NCBI GenBank assembly: GCA_002170315.2
Contig: NHFA02000052.1
Span: 12,553 to 50,430, forward strand
Origin: Euryarchaeota archaeon TMED99
GTDB taxonomy: Archaea > Thermoplasmatota > Poseidoniia > Poseidoniales > Poseidoniaceae
Direction: 5' to 3'
DNA length: 37,878 bases
Shown: positions 24,252-34,171 of the stretch, in pieces
How positions within the stretch are numbered: position 1 is the stretch's first letter
Layout: every line of letters starts with the position of its first letter
The notes under the pieces: model-generated
What the model saw: the letters and a program-made list of their open reading frames with translations, nothing else
Databases searched by the model: none
What the model was told of the DNA's origin: nothing
Position numbers and translations under genes: made by a program

Positions 24252-25280
24252 ATGCCGGGTAAACAACTACCGATGGCGAGCAAAACTCCACCTGCTCTTC
24301 GGCCAAAACCAAAGCGTGAAAGACTACCAAGTTGGTTTCGAACGACACTCCCCTCTGGAGAGCAACAAGCGATTTTCAACAGCACCAAAGCAGCGGTGAA
24401 AGACAACACATTACACACCGTTTGCCAAGAGGCACGATGCCCAAATATCCACGATTGTTGGGCAAGCGGTGATGCTACATTCATGATTGCAGGGAAAGAA
24501 TGCACTCGCAGTTGTCGCTTTTGTGCAGTTGGAACGATCAAAAAAGCACCACCTCTTGATCCTGAAGAACCATCGCATCTTGCAACTGCTGTTGAATCTA
24601 TGAATCTTCGACACGCCGTAATTACCGTCGTCAATCGTGACGACCTCGCTGACAGTGGCGCAGACCATTACAAGAAATGCATTTCAGCTGTCCATGAACG
24701 AAAGCCAGACGTAACGCTTGAATTATTATGCAGTGATTTAGCAGGCGACCACCAAGCACTGGCCCATTTGCTTGAAGGAAGTCCACTTTCCGTTTTTGCA
24801 CATAATGTAGAGTGCGTTCCTCGACTGGATAAAACGGTTCGAGACCATCGAGCCTCTTTTTCTCAATCTCTGGAAATTCTCCGACAAGCGAAAGTTCTCC
24901 GACCTGATATCATCACGAAGTCCTCTTTAATGGTCGGCGTAGGAGAACGTGATGAGGAAATTACCGAAGCATTGCATCTCTTACGCGATGCAGGCGTTGA
25001 CCTCATCACAATTGGTCAATACCTAGCTCCATCTGACAAACATCTCGCAGTCGACCGATTCCCAGAACCAGAAATGTATGATGTCTGGGCAAAAGAAGCA
25101 ATCGCAATGGGATTCTCTGGTATTGCAAGCGGGCCCCTTGTTCGCTCTTCATTCAAAGCAGGCCTCTTGCTACGCAAAACGCGAGATACAGAGAACTCTG
25201 AAACAATGCCGGGTGCATATGTGTATGTTGCTCGTCATGAAAACGATACACCGACACCACTTAATGGCGGGGTCTACTGA
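24252..25280 (+). CDS. lipA: Lipoyl synthase (radical SAM)
   Basis: 342 aa. It inserts two sulphurs into octanoyl groups on lipoyl domains, using S-adenosylmethionine and two 4Fe-4S clusters. Cys58, Cys63 and Cys69 (VCQEARCPNIHDC) bind the auxiliary cluster, Cys84, Cys88 and Cys91 (CTRSCRFC) bind the radical-SAM cluster, and RSSFKAG near the C-terminus supplies the Arg-Ser-Ser motif that caps the auxiliary cluster. All are intact. The ATG has GGGGAG 5-6 nt upstream, and a TATA-like TTTTTGATAGG at about 24208-24218 would begin the operon. The E1-alpha gene begins 9 nt after its stop, so the enzyme is made together with its lipoylated partner. No lipB or lplA is visible in the window. Confidence 0.95.
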   Translation: MPGKQLPMASKTPPALRPKPKRERLPSWFRTTLPSGEQQAIFNSTKAAVKDNTLHTVCQEARCPNIHDCWASGDATFMIAGKECTRSCRFCAVGTIKKAPPLDPEEPSHLATAVESMNLRHAVITVVNRDDLADSGADHYKKCISAVHERKPDVTLELLCSDLAGDHQALAHLLEGSPLSVFAHNVECVPRLDKTVRDHRASFSQSLEILRQAKVLRPDIITKSSLMVGVGERDEEITEALHLLRDAGVDLITIGQYLAPSDKHLAVDRFPEPEMYDVWAKEAIAMGFSGIASGPLVRSSFKAGLLLRKTRDTENSETMPGAYVYVARHENDTPTPLNGGVY

Positions 25281-25289
25281 GGTGGAACA

Positions 25290-26531
25290 ATGACCGAGAG
25301 AGTGACAGCCACAACCAAGCCGTACACAATCGGTCGGCCACCGTTTCGGCCGGGTGACGATGCGGATTTTGGTGGCAAATTTGTCGAGCAGCCTGGCGAT
25401 TTGAATCGTCCAGATCCTGCAACATGTTCCGCTCAAGATACTGTCGCACATGCGTCTGGTTTGATACGTGTGCTTGATGATGAAGGAGTCGCTTCTGGCC
25501 AATGGAATCCCCAGTTGGATGCAGAAACGATGATTCAGGGTCTTGAATACATGATGAGACTTCGTATCTTTGATGACCGAATGATTAAGATGCAGCGTAC
25601 TGGTAAACTCTCGTTCTACATGCGATCATTCGGTGAGGAAGCAATTGCTATTGCTCAAACGATGGCTCTTGAAACTCAAGACTGGATTTTCCCATCATAC
25701 CGTCAGCCAGGTGCACAATTTGTTCGTGGACGTGACATGGTCAGCATGATTTGCCACTGCATTGGAAACACTGAAGACAACGTCAAAGGTCGCCAAATGC
25801 CAGTTCACTATACTTGGAAAGAAGGACGATTCATTTCAATCTCTTCACCGGTTGGAACTCAATTCTCTCAAGCAGTTGGTGTTGCAATGGCAAGTGCATA
25901 CAAGGGAGATGATGAAGTCTGTATCTCTTGGCTAGGAGACGGAACATCCGCTCAAGGCGACTACCACTACGCACTGAACTTTGCTTCAACATTCAAGCCT
26001 CCGGTGATTCTCAATGTTGTCAACAATCAGTGGGCGATTTCGACCCACGCCAACCTCGCCACTGGTGGACGAACTTTTGCTGAGAGAGGATTGGCTTACG
26101 ACATCCCTTCAATGCGAGTTGACGGAAATGATTTCCTCGCTCTTTACAGCGTCACAAAATGGGCTCGAGACCGTGCTGCTGCAGGTAAAGGCGCTACGCA
26201 CATTGAAGTCTACACCTATCGAGCCGGTGGGCATTCTTCTTCGGATGACCCGTCGGTATATCGCCCAGATGACGAATTCAAATGTTGGCCCGGTGGAGAC
26301 CCGATTTTGCGACTTAAAGAACATCTCATCAAGGCCGAATTATGGAATGAAACCCGACACACTGCATTAGCCAAGAAAATCGATGATGAAGTCATGGCTT
26401 CATACAAGGCTGCATGTGAGTTTGGAGATTTGGCAAGTGGACCTTATCCACCTGCTTCAACAATCTTTACTGAAGTCTATGAAGAAGTGCCTTGGCACAT
26501 CCAAGAACAGCGAGAGGAACTCGGGAAGTGA
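25290..26531 (+). CDS. bkdA1: 2-oxoacid dehydrogenase E1 component, alpha subunit (branched-chain type)
   Basis: 413 aa. With the beta subunit it decarboxylates a 2-oxoacid using thiamine diphosphate and passes the acyl group to E2. The thiamine-diphosphate motif starts at GDGTSAQGDYHYALNFAS and ends NNQWAIS. The phosphorylation-loop-like segment RAGGHSSSDDPSVYR is typical of branched-chain E1-alpha. Its length and long N-terminal extension also favour the branched-chain type over the pyruvate type, but the substrate is not proven. The ribosome site TGAGGTGG overlaps the lipA stop. Second gene of the lipA-E1-E2-E3 operon. Confidence 0.9.
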   Translation: MTERVTATTKPYTIGRPPFRPGDDADFGGKFVEQPGDLNRPDPATCSAQDTVAHASGLIRVLDDEGVASGQWNPQLDAETMIQGLEYMMRLRIFDDRMIKMQRTGKLSFYMRSFGEEAIAIAQTMALETQDWIFPSYRQPGAQFVRGRDMVSMICHCIGNTEDNVKGRQMPVHYTWKEGRFISISSPVGTQFSQAVGVAMASAYKGDDEVCISWLGDGTSAQGDYHYALNFASTFKPPVILNVVNNQWAISTHANLATGGRTFAERGLAYDIPSMRVDGNDFLALYSVTKWARDRAAAGKGATHIEVYTYRAGGHSSSDDPSVYRPDDEFKCWPGGDPILRLKEHLIKAELWNETRHTALAKKIDDEVMASYKAACEFGDLASGPYPPASTIFTEVYEEVPWHIQEQREELGK

Positions 26532-26540
26532 GGTGAGATT

Positions 26541-27551
26541 ATGACAAAAATGAACATGATTAAAGCACTTAACTCGGCTCTTGAGGTACAACTTGAGAAA
26601 GATAAGAACGTCGTCATCTTTGGAGAGGATGTTGGATTCTTCGGAGGTGTATTCCGAGTCACTGATGGTTTGCAAAAGAAGTTCGGCGAACACCGAGTCT
26701 TCGATTCTCCACTCGCAGAAGGCGGAATTGCTGCTATCGCAATGGGAATGGGATTGAATGGTCTTCGCCCAGTTGCAGAAATACAGTTTGCCGACTACAT
26801 TTTCCCCGCATATGACCAAATTGTCAACGAAATTGCGAAAGTTCGTCACCGCTCAGGTGGAGAATTTACTGCGCCTCTTACCTTTAGAACACCTGCTGGT
26901 GGAGGAATTAAAGGCGGACACCACCACTCTCAATCGCCTGAATCACAGTTTACACACACACCAGGTCTGAAAGTCGTCTATTGTTCAAACCCATACAATG
27001 CCAAGGGATTGCTCACCGCTTCAATTGAATGCAATGACCCGGTTATCTTCTTTGAACCAAAGCGATGTTACCGTGGCCCATTTTATGGCGACCCACACAA
27101 TGTTCCAACTTGGAATGACCATCCAGATGCTGAAGTTCCTGAAGGTCACTATGTTGTTCCTTTGGAAGAAGCACGAATCGTTCGTGAAGGCAGTGCTTGC
27201 ACCGTTATTGCATGGGGTACCATGGTTCACATGTGTGAACAAGCCATCAAAGATTCTGGCGTTGACTGCGAATTGATCGATTTGCAAACTCTTGTTCCTT
27301 GGGACCGTGATACGGTGGTCAATTCAATCAAGAAAACTGGCCGATGCGTTATTGTTCACGAAGCACCAAAGACCAGTGGTTTCGGTGCTGAAATGAGTGC
27401 ATCGATTCAAGAACGCTGCTTCTATCACTTGGAAGCACCAATTACTCGAGTGACAGGATGGGATACACCCTTCCCTCACACTACAGAATGGGATTACATC
27501 CCAAGTCCAGCACGAATTGCTGAAGCAATAAAGAAAACACAGGAGGAATGA
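26541..27551 (+). CDS. bkdA2: 2-oxoacid dehydrogenase E1 component, beta subunit
   Basis: 336 aa, full length for the family. It contributes the thiamine-activating Glu side of the E1 site; the N-terminal FGEDVGFFGGVFRVT and the PLAEGGIAAIAMGMGLNG segment are characteristic, and the C-terminal transketolase-like domain has LQTLVPWDRDTV and RVTGWDTPFPH. The ribosome site again overlaps the previous stop (TGAGGTGAG) and the gap is 9 nt. Its stop TGA overlaps the first possible ATG of the E2 gene (ATGA). Forms an alpha2-beta2 E1 with the preceding gene. Confidence 0.92.
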   Translation: MTKMNMIKALNSALEVQLEKDKNVVIFGEDVGFFGGVFRVTDGLQKKFGEHRVFDSPLAEGGIAAIAMGMGLNGLRPVAEIQFADYIFPAYDQIVNEIAKVRHRSGGEFTAPLTFRTPAGGGIKGGHHHSQSPESQFTHTPGLKVVYCSNPYNAKGLLTASIECNDPVIFFEPKRCYRGPFYGDPHNVPTWNDHPDAEVPEGHYVVPLEEARIVREGSACTVIAWGTMVHMCEQAIKDSGVDCELIDLQTLVPWDRDTVVNSIKKTGRCVIVHEAPKTSGFGAEMSASIQERCFYHLEAPITRVTGWDTPFPHTTEWDYIPSPARIAEAIKKTQEE

Positions 27552-27553
27552 AT

Positions 27554-28834
27554 ATGGGAACATTTGCATTTAAGATGCCAGATATCGGAGAAGGAGTCGT
27601 CGAAGGCGAAGTAGTAGAATGGATGGTCGCTGTTGGTGATATGGTCAAAGAAGACGACCCGATTCTTTCGGTGATGACCGATAAAGCAACTGTCGAAATA
27701 CCTTCACCTGTTGATGGAAAAGTCCTTTCAATTGTTGGTGAAGCAGGAGACACACTCCCTGTTGGCGTCGTTTGTATCGAGTTTGAAGTCGATGGAGATG
27801 GTAACGCATCTGCTGCGGAAGAAGCACCTGCTGCTGAACCTGAAGCAAAGCCTGAACCGAAAGCAGAACCTGCACCTGCTGCCAAAGCTGCGCCTGCACC
27901 TGCTCCAAAACCAGAACCTGTCGCTGCCCCTGCTGTCCAACGTGCACCAGGCACCAAAGCATTGTCAAGCCCTGCTGTTCGTCAGCGTGCTCGTCAAGCG
28001 AATATCGATTTGAATCTGGTCGCTGGCTCGGGACCTGCTGGTCGTATCAGCCATGCCGATTTGGATGCACACATCGCAGGTGGAGCAAGTGGTGCAAGCC
28101 GCTCTCGCCCAATGGGTGCTTCGGCTCGAACTGAACTGAATGGAACGGAAGAGATCAAGGTTATCGGACTGCGAAGAAAGATTGCAGAAGGTATGATTTC
28201 GTCATACTCAACCATTCCTCACTTCTCCTATTTTGAAGAAGTCGATGTTACGGCTTTGGAAGAATTACGCCAACACCTCAATGCAACTCGCCCTGAAGGT
28301 GCTCCAAAATTGACATACTTGCCGTTCATTATGCAAGCTCTTGTCAAGGCACTTGGCGAGCGACCAGAATGCAATGCTCTGTATGATGATGATTCCAATG
28401 TCGTTACTCGTCATGAAGCAATAAACCTTGGAATTGCAACGCAAACCGACCGTGGACTTTTCGTTCCTGTCGTTCAACATGTTGAAGCAATGGACATCTG
28501 GCAATCCGCAGAAGAAATGATGCGCGTAACCAGTGCAACTCGAGATGGAAAAGCAACTGCTGAAGACCTCTCTGGCTCGACATTCACCATTACCAGCCTT
28601 GGCCGACTCGGTGGATTGGGTGCAACCCCAATCATCAACAAGCCTGAAGTTGGAATTCTTGGTGTTCACAATGCAAAAGACCGTGCTGTCGTCAAAGATG
28701 GTAACATTGTTATCCGCCGAATCATGAACCTCTCCTCATCTTGGGACCACCGAGTTGTCGATGGACACGATGGAGCAAGTCTCGTTCAACTGGTGAAATC
28801 ATACCTTGAACATCCAGCAACAATTTTCATGTGA
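27554..28834 (+). CDS. bkdB: 2-oxoacid dehydrogenase E2 (dihydrolipoyl acyltransferase)
   Basis: 426 aa from the ATG at 27554. AGGAGG at 27541-27546 lies 7 nt before it but only 1 nt before the ATG at 27548, so 27554 is preferred. Domains: one lipoyl domain (about 1-78) with the lipoylated Lys in TDKATVE; an Ala/Pro/Glu/Lys-rich flexible linker (about 85-130); a peripheral subunit-binding domain (about 136-176, SSPAVRQRARQ ... GPAGRI); and the acyltransferase domain with the catalytic HRVVDGHDG near residue 399. It carries the acyl group from E1 to CoA and forms the core of the complex. Only one lipoyl domain is present, as in branched-chain and archaeal versions. Confidence 0.94.
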   Translation: MGTFAFKMPDIGEGVVEGEVVEWMVAVGDMVKEDDPILSVMTDKATVEIPSPVDGKVLSIVGEAGDTLPVGVVCIEFEVDGDGNASAAEEAPAAEPEAKPEPKAEPAPAAKAAPAPAPKPEPVAAPAVQRAPGTKALSSPAVRQRARQANIDLNLVAGSGPAGRISHADLDAHIAGGASGASRSRPMGASARTELNGTEEIKVIGLRRKIAEGMISSYSTIPHFSYFEEVDVTALEELRQHLNATRPEGAPKLTYLPFIMQALVKALGERPECNALYDDDSNVVTRHEAINLGIATQTDRGLFVPVVQHVEAMDIWQSAEEMMRVTSATRDGKATAEDLSGSTFTITSLGRLGGLGATPIINKPEVGILGVHNAKDRAVVKDGNIVIRRIMNLSSSWDHRVVDGHDGASLVQLVKSYLEHPATIFM

Positions 28835-28844
28835 GGTGCAAGAA

Positions 28845-30275
28845 ATGCAAACCAAAAAATGTCAAGTTCTCGTCATAGGTGCCGGACCTGGAGGCTATGT
28901 CGCCGCTATTCGTGCAGGACAACTCGGACTCTCAACCATCATTGTTGAAGGTGAAAAAGCCGGTGGAACCTGTCTTATTCGTGGATGTATTCCATCAAAA
29001 GCCCTGATTCACGCCGCTCACCAATTCCACAACTTGGCAAAACACGCTTCAAACGATGGACACATGGGTATCTCAATTCCTGGACCTGCTGAACTCAACA
29101 TGGGGAATCTGGTCGAATGGAAAGAAGGAATTGTCACCCGACTCAACAAGGGTGTTGAACATCTTCTCAAGAATGCTGGTGCTGAACTCATCAACGGTTG
29201 GGCAGAGTTCCAAGATGCAAAAACGGTCAAGGTTGGTGAAGGCAAAGATGCAATCATCATTCAAGCCGAAAACGTCATTCTTGCAAACGGTTCAGTTCCT
29301 ATCGAACTTCCATTCATGCCTTACGGTGACAATGTCATCTCTTCTCGAGAGGCTTTGTCTCTTGAAGAATTGCCAAAGCATGTTGCTGTTGTCGGTGGAG
29401 GATACATTGGCCTTGAATTAGGAATCACATTCCGAATGCTTGGGTCGGAAGTCACCGTTGTCGAAGCAATGGACAGCGTTCTTCCAATCTTTGACAAAGA
29501 AATCCGTCGTCCTCTTGAAATCTCAATCAAGAAGCAGAAGATAAAGACCCATCTTGGTGTATTTGCCAAGGGAGTTGAAGCGACAAAAGACGGGCGTACT
29601 CAACTCAACTTTATTGACAAGAATGAGAAAGATGAATCTAAAATGCAGAATGTTGTTGTCGATAAAGTGCTGGTTACCGTTGGTCGTAAGCCCAACTCCG
29701 CTTCACTTGCTCCAACTGGAGTCGCCCTTGATGAGCGTGGATTTGTCAAGGTCAATGACCGATGTGAAACAAACATGCGAGGCGTCTATGCCATTGGCGA
29801 TGTTTGTGATTCTGGAGAAATGCTTGCTCACGTTGCCTCTTTCCAAGGCGAAATGGTTGCTGAAATTATTGCTGGCCACAAGCGAGCATACGACCCCGTC
29901 GCTGTTCCTGCCATCGTTTTCACCGAACCAGAGATTGTATCAGTTGGACTCTCACCTGAAGAAGCAAAAGCTGCTGGTCATCCAGTGATTGTTGGTAAGT
30001 TCCCTCTTGGAGCAAACGGTCGAGCATTAACGCAAGAGGCCGAAAAGACTGCAGGATTTATTCGAGTCTGTGCACGAGAAGACGATCATCGAATCCTTGG
30101 GATTCAAGGTGTTGGGACTCACATCAGTGAATTGGTCGGAGAATGGACACTCGCTCTTGAGATGGGTGCATTACTCGAAGATATTGCTGGAACGATTCAC
30201 GCACATCCAACCATGACGGAAATGACACATGAAGGTGTTCTTGCAACTCTTGGTCACGCAATCCATACTGCTTAA
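28845..30275 (+). CDS. lpdA: Dihydrolipoamide dehydrogenase (E3)
   Basis: 476 aa from the ATG at 28845, which has GAGGTG 6 nt upstream; the track start at 28806 is a TTG inside the E2 gene. It reoxidises dihydrolipoamide with FAD and NAD. The FAD motif is GAGPGG (12-17), the redox disulphide Cys43-Cys48 is in GGTCLIRGCIPSK, the second nucleotide motif is VGGGYIGLELG, and the C-terminal HAHPTMTE carries the His/Glu pair of the partner subunit. The active-site spacing C-x4-C is normal. Last gene of the operon; its stop faces nrdA across 132 nt. It could also serve a glycine cleavage system if one exists elsewhere. Confidence 0.95.
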   Translation: MQTKKCQVLVIGAGPGGYVAAIRAGQLGLSTIIVEGEKAGGTCLIRGCIPSKALIHAAHQFHNLAKHASNDGHMGISIPGPAELNMGNLVEWKEGIVTRLNKGVEHLLKNAGAELINGWAEFQDAKTVKVGEGKDAIIIQAENVILANGSVPIELPFMPYGDNVISSREALSLEELPKHVAVVGGGYIGLELGITFRMLGSEVTVVEAMDSVLPIFDKEIRRPLEISIKKQKIKTHLGVFAKGVEATKDGRTQLNFIDKNEKDESKMQNVVVDKVLVTVGRKPNSASLAPTGVALDERGFVKVNDRCETNMRGVYAIGDVCDSGEMLAHVASFQGEMVAEIIAGHKRAYDPVAVPAIVFTEPEIVSVGLSPEEAKAAGHPVIVGKFPLGANGRALTQEAEKTAGFIRVCAREDDHRILGIQGVGTHISELVGEWTLALEMGALLEDIAGTIHAHPTMTEMTHEGVLATLGHAIHTA

Positions 30276-30407
30276 GATTGTAAAAGGAGCCTACGGGCAA
30301 GGAAAAGAAGCGTGATGATAACAACGCACTCAGGGCCTCACCCGCAGGACTTGAGCATCCCCGAGCAATGATTGAACCAGTCGAGTCTGTATAAACTTCG
30401 ATGAAGT

Positions 30408-32801
30408 TCACGAACCGCAACTTAGGCAGTCATCAGGAGTGTCGAGAGAACAAGCAATTGCTTCAAGGCTTGAAATGTCTTCAGCACGTCCTGCTAATCC
30501 ACCAACGGTTTGGTCTTCGGACTTCTTCGCTTCAACAGTGAATTGAATTGCATCTGCTGCAGCCTTTGTTCTCAAGTAATACATACCTGTTTTGAGTCCC
30601 TGCTTCCATCCATAGAAGTGCATCGAAGTAACCTTGGCTGGGTTTGCATCAACCATGTGGATATTGAGTGATTGACTTTGGTCAATGTATGCTCCACGGT
30701 CGGCAGACATATCCAAAACATGGCGTTGCTTGATTTCCCAAGTCGTCTTGTAGAGAGCCTTAATCGAATCAGGAATCCCAGGGATATTTTGAATCGAACC
30801 CTTGTGACGAAGGATTTCGTCTTTCATATCAAGTCCCCAAAGACCCATTTCGATGAGATCACGGACAAGGTGCTTGTTCAAGACAATGAATTCACCAGAA
30901 AGTGTTCGGCGAACATAGAGGTTCGAAGTAAAGGCTTCAAAGCACTCGTTATTTCCAAGGATTTGAGATGTTGAAGCAGTTGGCATTGGTGCAACAAGCA
31001 GAGAATTACGCATACCATTTTCAATAATTTCTTCCTTCAAAGAAGTCCAATCCCATCGTCCACTGTGGTCGTTCATTCCCCAAAGGTCGAATTGAAGTTC
31101 TCCTCTGCTTGCTGGAGAACCTTCGAACGTTGAATAAGGTCCTTCTGCGATAGCTCCATCTTTTGAAGCGGTGCAGGCTGCAAAGTAAATTGTTTCAAAA
31201 ATTTCTTTGTTGAGTTTTCGTGCTTCTGGGCTTTCGAACGGCATCTTGAGAAGCGCAAAAGTATCTGCAAGTCCTTGAACACCAAGTCCAATTGGTCGGT
31301 GTCGCATGTTTGAGTTACGCGCTTCTGGAACAGGGTAGTAATTCACATCGATAACTCGATTTAAGTTTCCAGTCGCATGGTAGGTGACATCATACAGAAG
31401 TTGATGATTGAAGGTTTGATTCTCCACATCAACATACTTGTTGAGTGCAATCGATGCGAGGTTACAGACAGCAACTTCGTCTTTTGCAGTGTATTCCATA
31501 ATCTCCGTACAAAGATTCGAAGAACGAATTGTTCCGAGATTCTTTTGGTTTGATTTTTCGTTTGCTGCATCCTTATACAACATGTAAGGAGTTCCTGTTT
31601 CAATTTGTGATTCAACCAGTTTGTCCCAAACAACACGAGCTGGCATTGTTTCACGAGCCAAACCTTGTGCTTCATAGGATTCAAACAATTCTTTGAATTC
31701 AGCACCGTATGCGTCTTGGAGACCAGGACATTCATTCGGGCAGAAGAATGCCCAATCGGCGTTTTGCTCGACACGTTCCATGAACAAGTCAGGAGTCCAA
31801 AGAGCGTAGAAAAGGTCACGGGCACGGAGTTCTTCCTTACCGTGATTTTTCCTCAAATCAAGGAAAGCGAGGATATCTGGGTGCCAAGGTTCGAGATAAA
31901 TTGCAATGGAACCCTTTCGCTTGCCGCCACCTTGGTCGACATAACGGGCTGTGTCGTTAAAGACACGAAGCATTGGAACAATACCGTTGCTTTGACCATT
32001 GGTTCCCTTGATGTAGGAACCCTTTGAACGGATGTGGTGAATTGAAAGACCAATTCCACCAGCAGACTTTGAAATCAAAGCGCATTGCTTGAGTGTATCG
32101 TAGATGCCATCAAGAGAATCTTCTTGCATAGTTAACAAAAAGCAAGACGACATTTGCGGAGTTGGTGTTCCAGAGTTGAACAGTGTTGGTGTGGCGTGCG
32201 TAAAGTAACCTTGACTCATCAAGTCATACGTTTCCAATGCTTTACTGATATTGGAGTGGTGGATACCAACTGCAACACGCATCAACATGTGTTGAGGACG
32301 TTCTGCAATCTCGCCATTCAAGCGTAGAAGGTAAGAACGCTCAAGTGTTTTGAATCCAAAATAATCGTAATTATGGTCACGAGAATAATCAACATGGTTG
32401 TTGAGAGTTTCAGCATTCTCCATAATGATCGAATAGACTTCTTCGGAAATCAATGGAGCGTGTTTACCCGATTCTGGGTCAATGTATTCGCGCAAATCGG
32501 TGACGACATCGGTAAAGACCGTCTTGGTCGAACGGTGGAGGTCATCGACACAGATACGAGCTGCAAGTCGGCTGTAGTCTGGGTGTTGCGATGCAAGAGA
32601 CGCAGCAGTTTCAGCAGCCAATTGGTCGAGTTCTCGGGTGGTAACTCCGTCATACAATCCTTCGATGGTCAATTTGGTAACGTGACCAGGGTCAATCCAA
32701 TTTGGATCTAAACCGTACGTTAACGTCTTGAGTTTATCGTGTATTGCATCGAAACGAACATCCTCTCGCTCGCCTTCTCTATTGACTACTTGCATTGTCA
32801 T
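30408..32801 (-). CDS. nrdA: Class Ia ribonucleotide reductase, large (alpha) subunit, eukaryote-like
   Basis: 797 aa. It reduces ribonucleoside diphosphates to deoxy forms. An N-terminal ATP-cone (about 1-90) predicts allosteric activity control. Active-site residues are Cys220 (SSCFLL), Asn429, Cys431 and Glu433 (NLCTEI) and Cys446 (CNLAS), offset by two from the human positions I recall. The C-terminus DCLSCGS gives the redox-shuttling CxxC (792, 795) and closely resembles the human RRM1 end. GGAGG lies 7 nt before the ATG, which is followed by a second ATG two codons on. It is downstream of nrdB by 60 nt on the same strand. Confidence 0.96.
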   Translation of the reverse strand: MTMQVVNREGEREDVRFDAIHDKLKTLTYGLDPNWIDPGHVTKLTIEGLYDGVTTRELDQLAAETAASLASQHPDYSRLAARICVDDLHRSTKTVFTDVVTDLREYIDPESGKHAPLISEEVYSIIMENAETLNNHVDYSRDHNYDYFGFKTLERSYLLRLNGEIAERPQHMLMRVAVGIHHSNISKALETYDLMSQGYFTHATPTLFNSGTPTPQMSSCFLLTMQEDSLDGIYDTLKQCALISKSAGGIGLSIHHIRSKGSYIKGTNGQSNGIVPMLRVFNDTARYVDQGGGKRKGSIAIYLEPWHPDILAFLDLRKNHGKEELRARDLFYALWTPDLFMERVEQNADWAFFCPNECPGLQDAYGAEFKELFESYEAQGLARETMPARVVWDKLVESQIETGTPYMLYKDAANEKSNQKNLGTIRSSNLCTEIMEYTAKDEVAVCNLASIALNKYVDVENQTFNHQLLYDVTYHATGNLNRVIDVNYYPVPEARNSNMRHRPIGLGVQGLADTFALLKMPFESPEARKLNKEIFETIYFAACTASKDGAIAEGPYSTFEGSPASRGELQFDLWGMNDHSGRWDWTSLKEEIIENGMRNSLLVAPMPTASTSQILGNNECFEAFTSNLYVRRTLSGEFIVLNKHLVRDLIEMGLWGLDMKDEILRHKGSIQNIPGIPDSIKALYKTTWEIKQRHVLDMSADRGAYIDQSQSLNIHMVDANPAKVTSMHFYGWKQGLKTGMYYLRTKAAADAIQFTVEAKKSEDQTVGGLAGRAEDISSLEAIACSLDTPDDCLSCGS

Positions 32802-32861
32802 TTTTTTTCCTCCATTTGTTCATGTGTGATTGCGCAACATCTTCGTATGAGTGGGTACGGT

Positions 32862-33908
32862 TCAAAAGTCTTCGTCTACTGAGAAGCGCTGTTGGACACT
32901 TCCAAGGTTACCACCGTCTTTGACACCGGCCTTCTGGTATTCGCCAACTCTCTTCTCGAAGAAGTTGGTTTTACCTTGCATTGAGATCATTTCCATCCAA
33001 GGGAATGGATTTGTAGCATTATACAATTTACTCGCTCCAAGTGAGACCATCAATCGGTCAGCAACAAAGCGAATGTATTCCTGCATAAGGTCTGCATTCA
33101 TTCCAATCAAGGAGACAGGTAGTGCAGAAGTAACGAATTCAATTTCAATTTCGACCGCTTCAGAGATAATTCGGTGAATCATGTTTTCACCTGCACCTCG
33201 AATCAGTTTGTTGTGAAGGAGACAAGCAAAGTCACAGTGAAGTCCTTCATCTCTAGAAATCAGTTCATTGGAGAAGGTGAGGCCAGGCATGAGGCCGCGC
33301 TTCTTGAGCCAGAAGATAGCGCAAAAAGAACCTGAGAAGAAGATGCCTTCAACTGCAGCAAAGGCAACCAAGCGTTGAGCGAATGAACCCTTCTTTCGTG
33401 AGAGCCATCGAAGAGCCCAGTTGCCCTTCTTCTTCACCGATGGAACAGTTTCAAGAGCATTGAACAAGTGATCTTTCTCTACCGGGTCGGTGATGTATGC
33501 ATCAATCAAGAGCGAGTATGTCTCAGCATGAATATTCTCCATCATAATTTGGAAACCATAGAAGCAACGAGCCTCAGCCCATTGTACTTCATCGGCGAAG
33601 TTTGTAACGAGGTTTTCATTGACAATCCCATCACTCGCAGCAAAGAAGGCAAGAACGTGTTTGAGGAAGTGGCGCTCATTGTCGCTAAGTTTCTTCCAAT
33701 CTTTTGCATCTTCTGCCAAGTCGATTTCTTCAGCAGTCCAAAAAGAGGCAGCGTGGAGTTTGTACATCTCCCATATCTCTGCTTGTTCGATAGGGAACAG
33801 TACGAAACGATCTGGAGATTCTTGAAGCATCGGCTCGATATGTTCCTGAGAAAGGTCGAGTTCGAAACCGTCTGAGTTGGCTGAGTTCTTGTCGTGATCG
33901 ATTACCAT
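32862..33908 (-). CDS. nrdB: Class Ia ribonucleotide reductase, small (beta) radical subunit, eukaryote-like
   Basis: 348 aa. It houses the di-iron centre and the tyrosyl radical that starts catalysis in NrdA. The metal ligands Asp93, Glu124, His127, Glu187, Glu221 and His224 are all present with the same spacing as mouse R2, and the radical Tyr131 is in [11 protein letters not shown]. Long stretches ([20 protein letters not shown]) and the C-terminus (FSVDEDF, compare FTLDADF, which docks on R1) are strikingly like eukaryotic R2. A ribosome site (GAGGGGGATG) precedes the ATG. It is transcribed first, with nrdA behind. Confidence 0.96.
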   Translation of the reverse strand: MVIDHDKNSANSDGFELDLSQEHIEPMLQESPDRFVLFPIEQAEIWEMYKLHAASFWTAEEIDLAEDAKDWKKLSDNERHFLKHVLAFFAASDGIVNENLVTNFADEVQWAEARCFYGFQIMMENIHAETYSLLIDAYITDPVEKDHLFNALETVPSVKKKGNWALRWLSRKKGSFAQRLVAFAAVEGIFFSGSFCAIFWLKKRGLMPGLTFSNELISRDEGLHCDFACLLHNKLIRGAGENMIHRIISEAVEIEIEFVTSALPVSLIGMNADLMQEYIRFVADRLMVSLGASKLYNATNPFPWMEMISMQGKTNFFEKRVGEYQKAGVKDGGNLGSVQQRFSVDEDF

Positions 33909-33964
33909 TTGTCATCCCCCTCGTATGTTTCCCATGCTGGATTTCATTTGCCCTCCGAGGTAGT

Positions 33965-33972
33965 GTATAATG
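33965..33972 (-). promoter_or_regulatory. TATA-like box of the nrdB-nrdA operon
   Basis: The minus strand reads CATTATACAC about 60 nt before the nrdB ATG, which would give a leader of about 35 nt that includes the ribosome site. No NrdR-like paired boxes were recognised. Weak motif evidence only. Confidence 0.3.
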
Positions 33973-34042
33973 TTCACCCCCTTTGCTCAATGCTACGGAG
34001 CGATTTTGCGGGTGTTTTGGTAAACCTAAAAAATGCCTCAGT

Positions 34043-34082
34043 GGCCTTTAGGGAGACAATTTCTCCACAGACTATAAAGGCC
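34043..34082 (-). terminator. Long stem-loop with T6 run between cutA and nrdB
   Basis: GGCCTTTA pairs perfectly with TAAAGGCC, and an inner GGAGA/TCTCC stem closes a 5-nt loop. On the minus strand ATTTTTTAGG follows within about 10 nt. It lies 90 nt after the cutA stop and 135 nt before the nrdB start, so it best fits the end of the csp-cutA transcript. A role as an RNA element in a longer nrdB leader cannot be excluded. The flanking region (33973-34171) shows no gene. Confidence 0.45.
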
Positions 34083-34171
34083 GGTTTTCAACTGTAGAAA
34101 ATACACTGGCTCAAGGTTCGTTTCCACTCGAAACCTGTTTCCTTTTCTCAAGCGGATTAGAGAAGGCGACC

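Noticed and set aside
28806-28844. Upstream TTG start for the E3 gene
   Set aside because: It lies inside the E2 gene, has no ribosome site and adds residues not found in the family; the ATG at 28845 has GAGGTG at good spacing.
30394-30408. AACTTC-gat-GAAGTT hairpin between lpdA and nrdA as a terminator
   Set aside because: Only 6 bp with a 3-nt loop and no T-run on either side; it could easily occur by chance. The surrounding 132-nt gap shows nothing else.
33909-34171. NrdR-type regulatory boxes ahead of nrdB
   Set aside because: No pair of ACAnTATATnnTGT-like sites at helical spacing was found.
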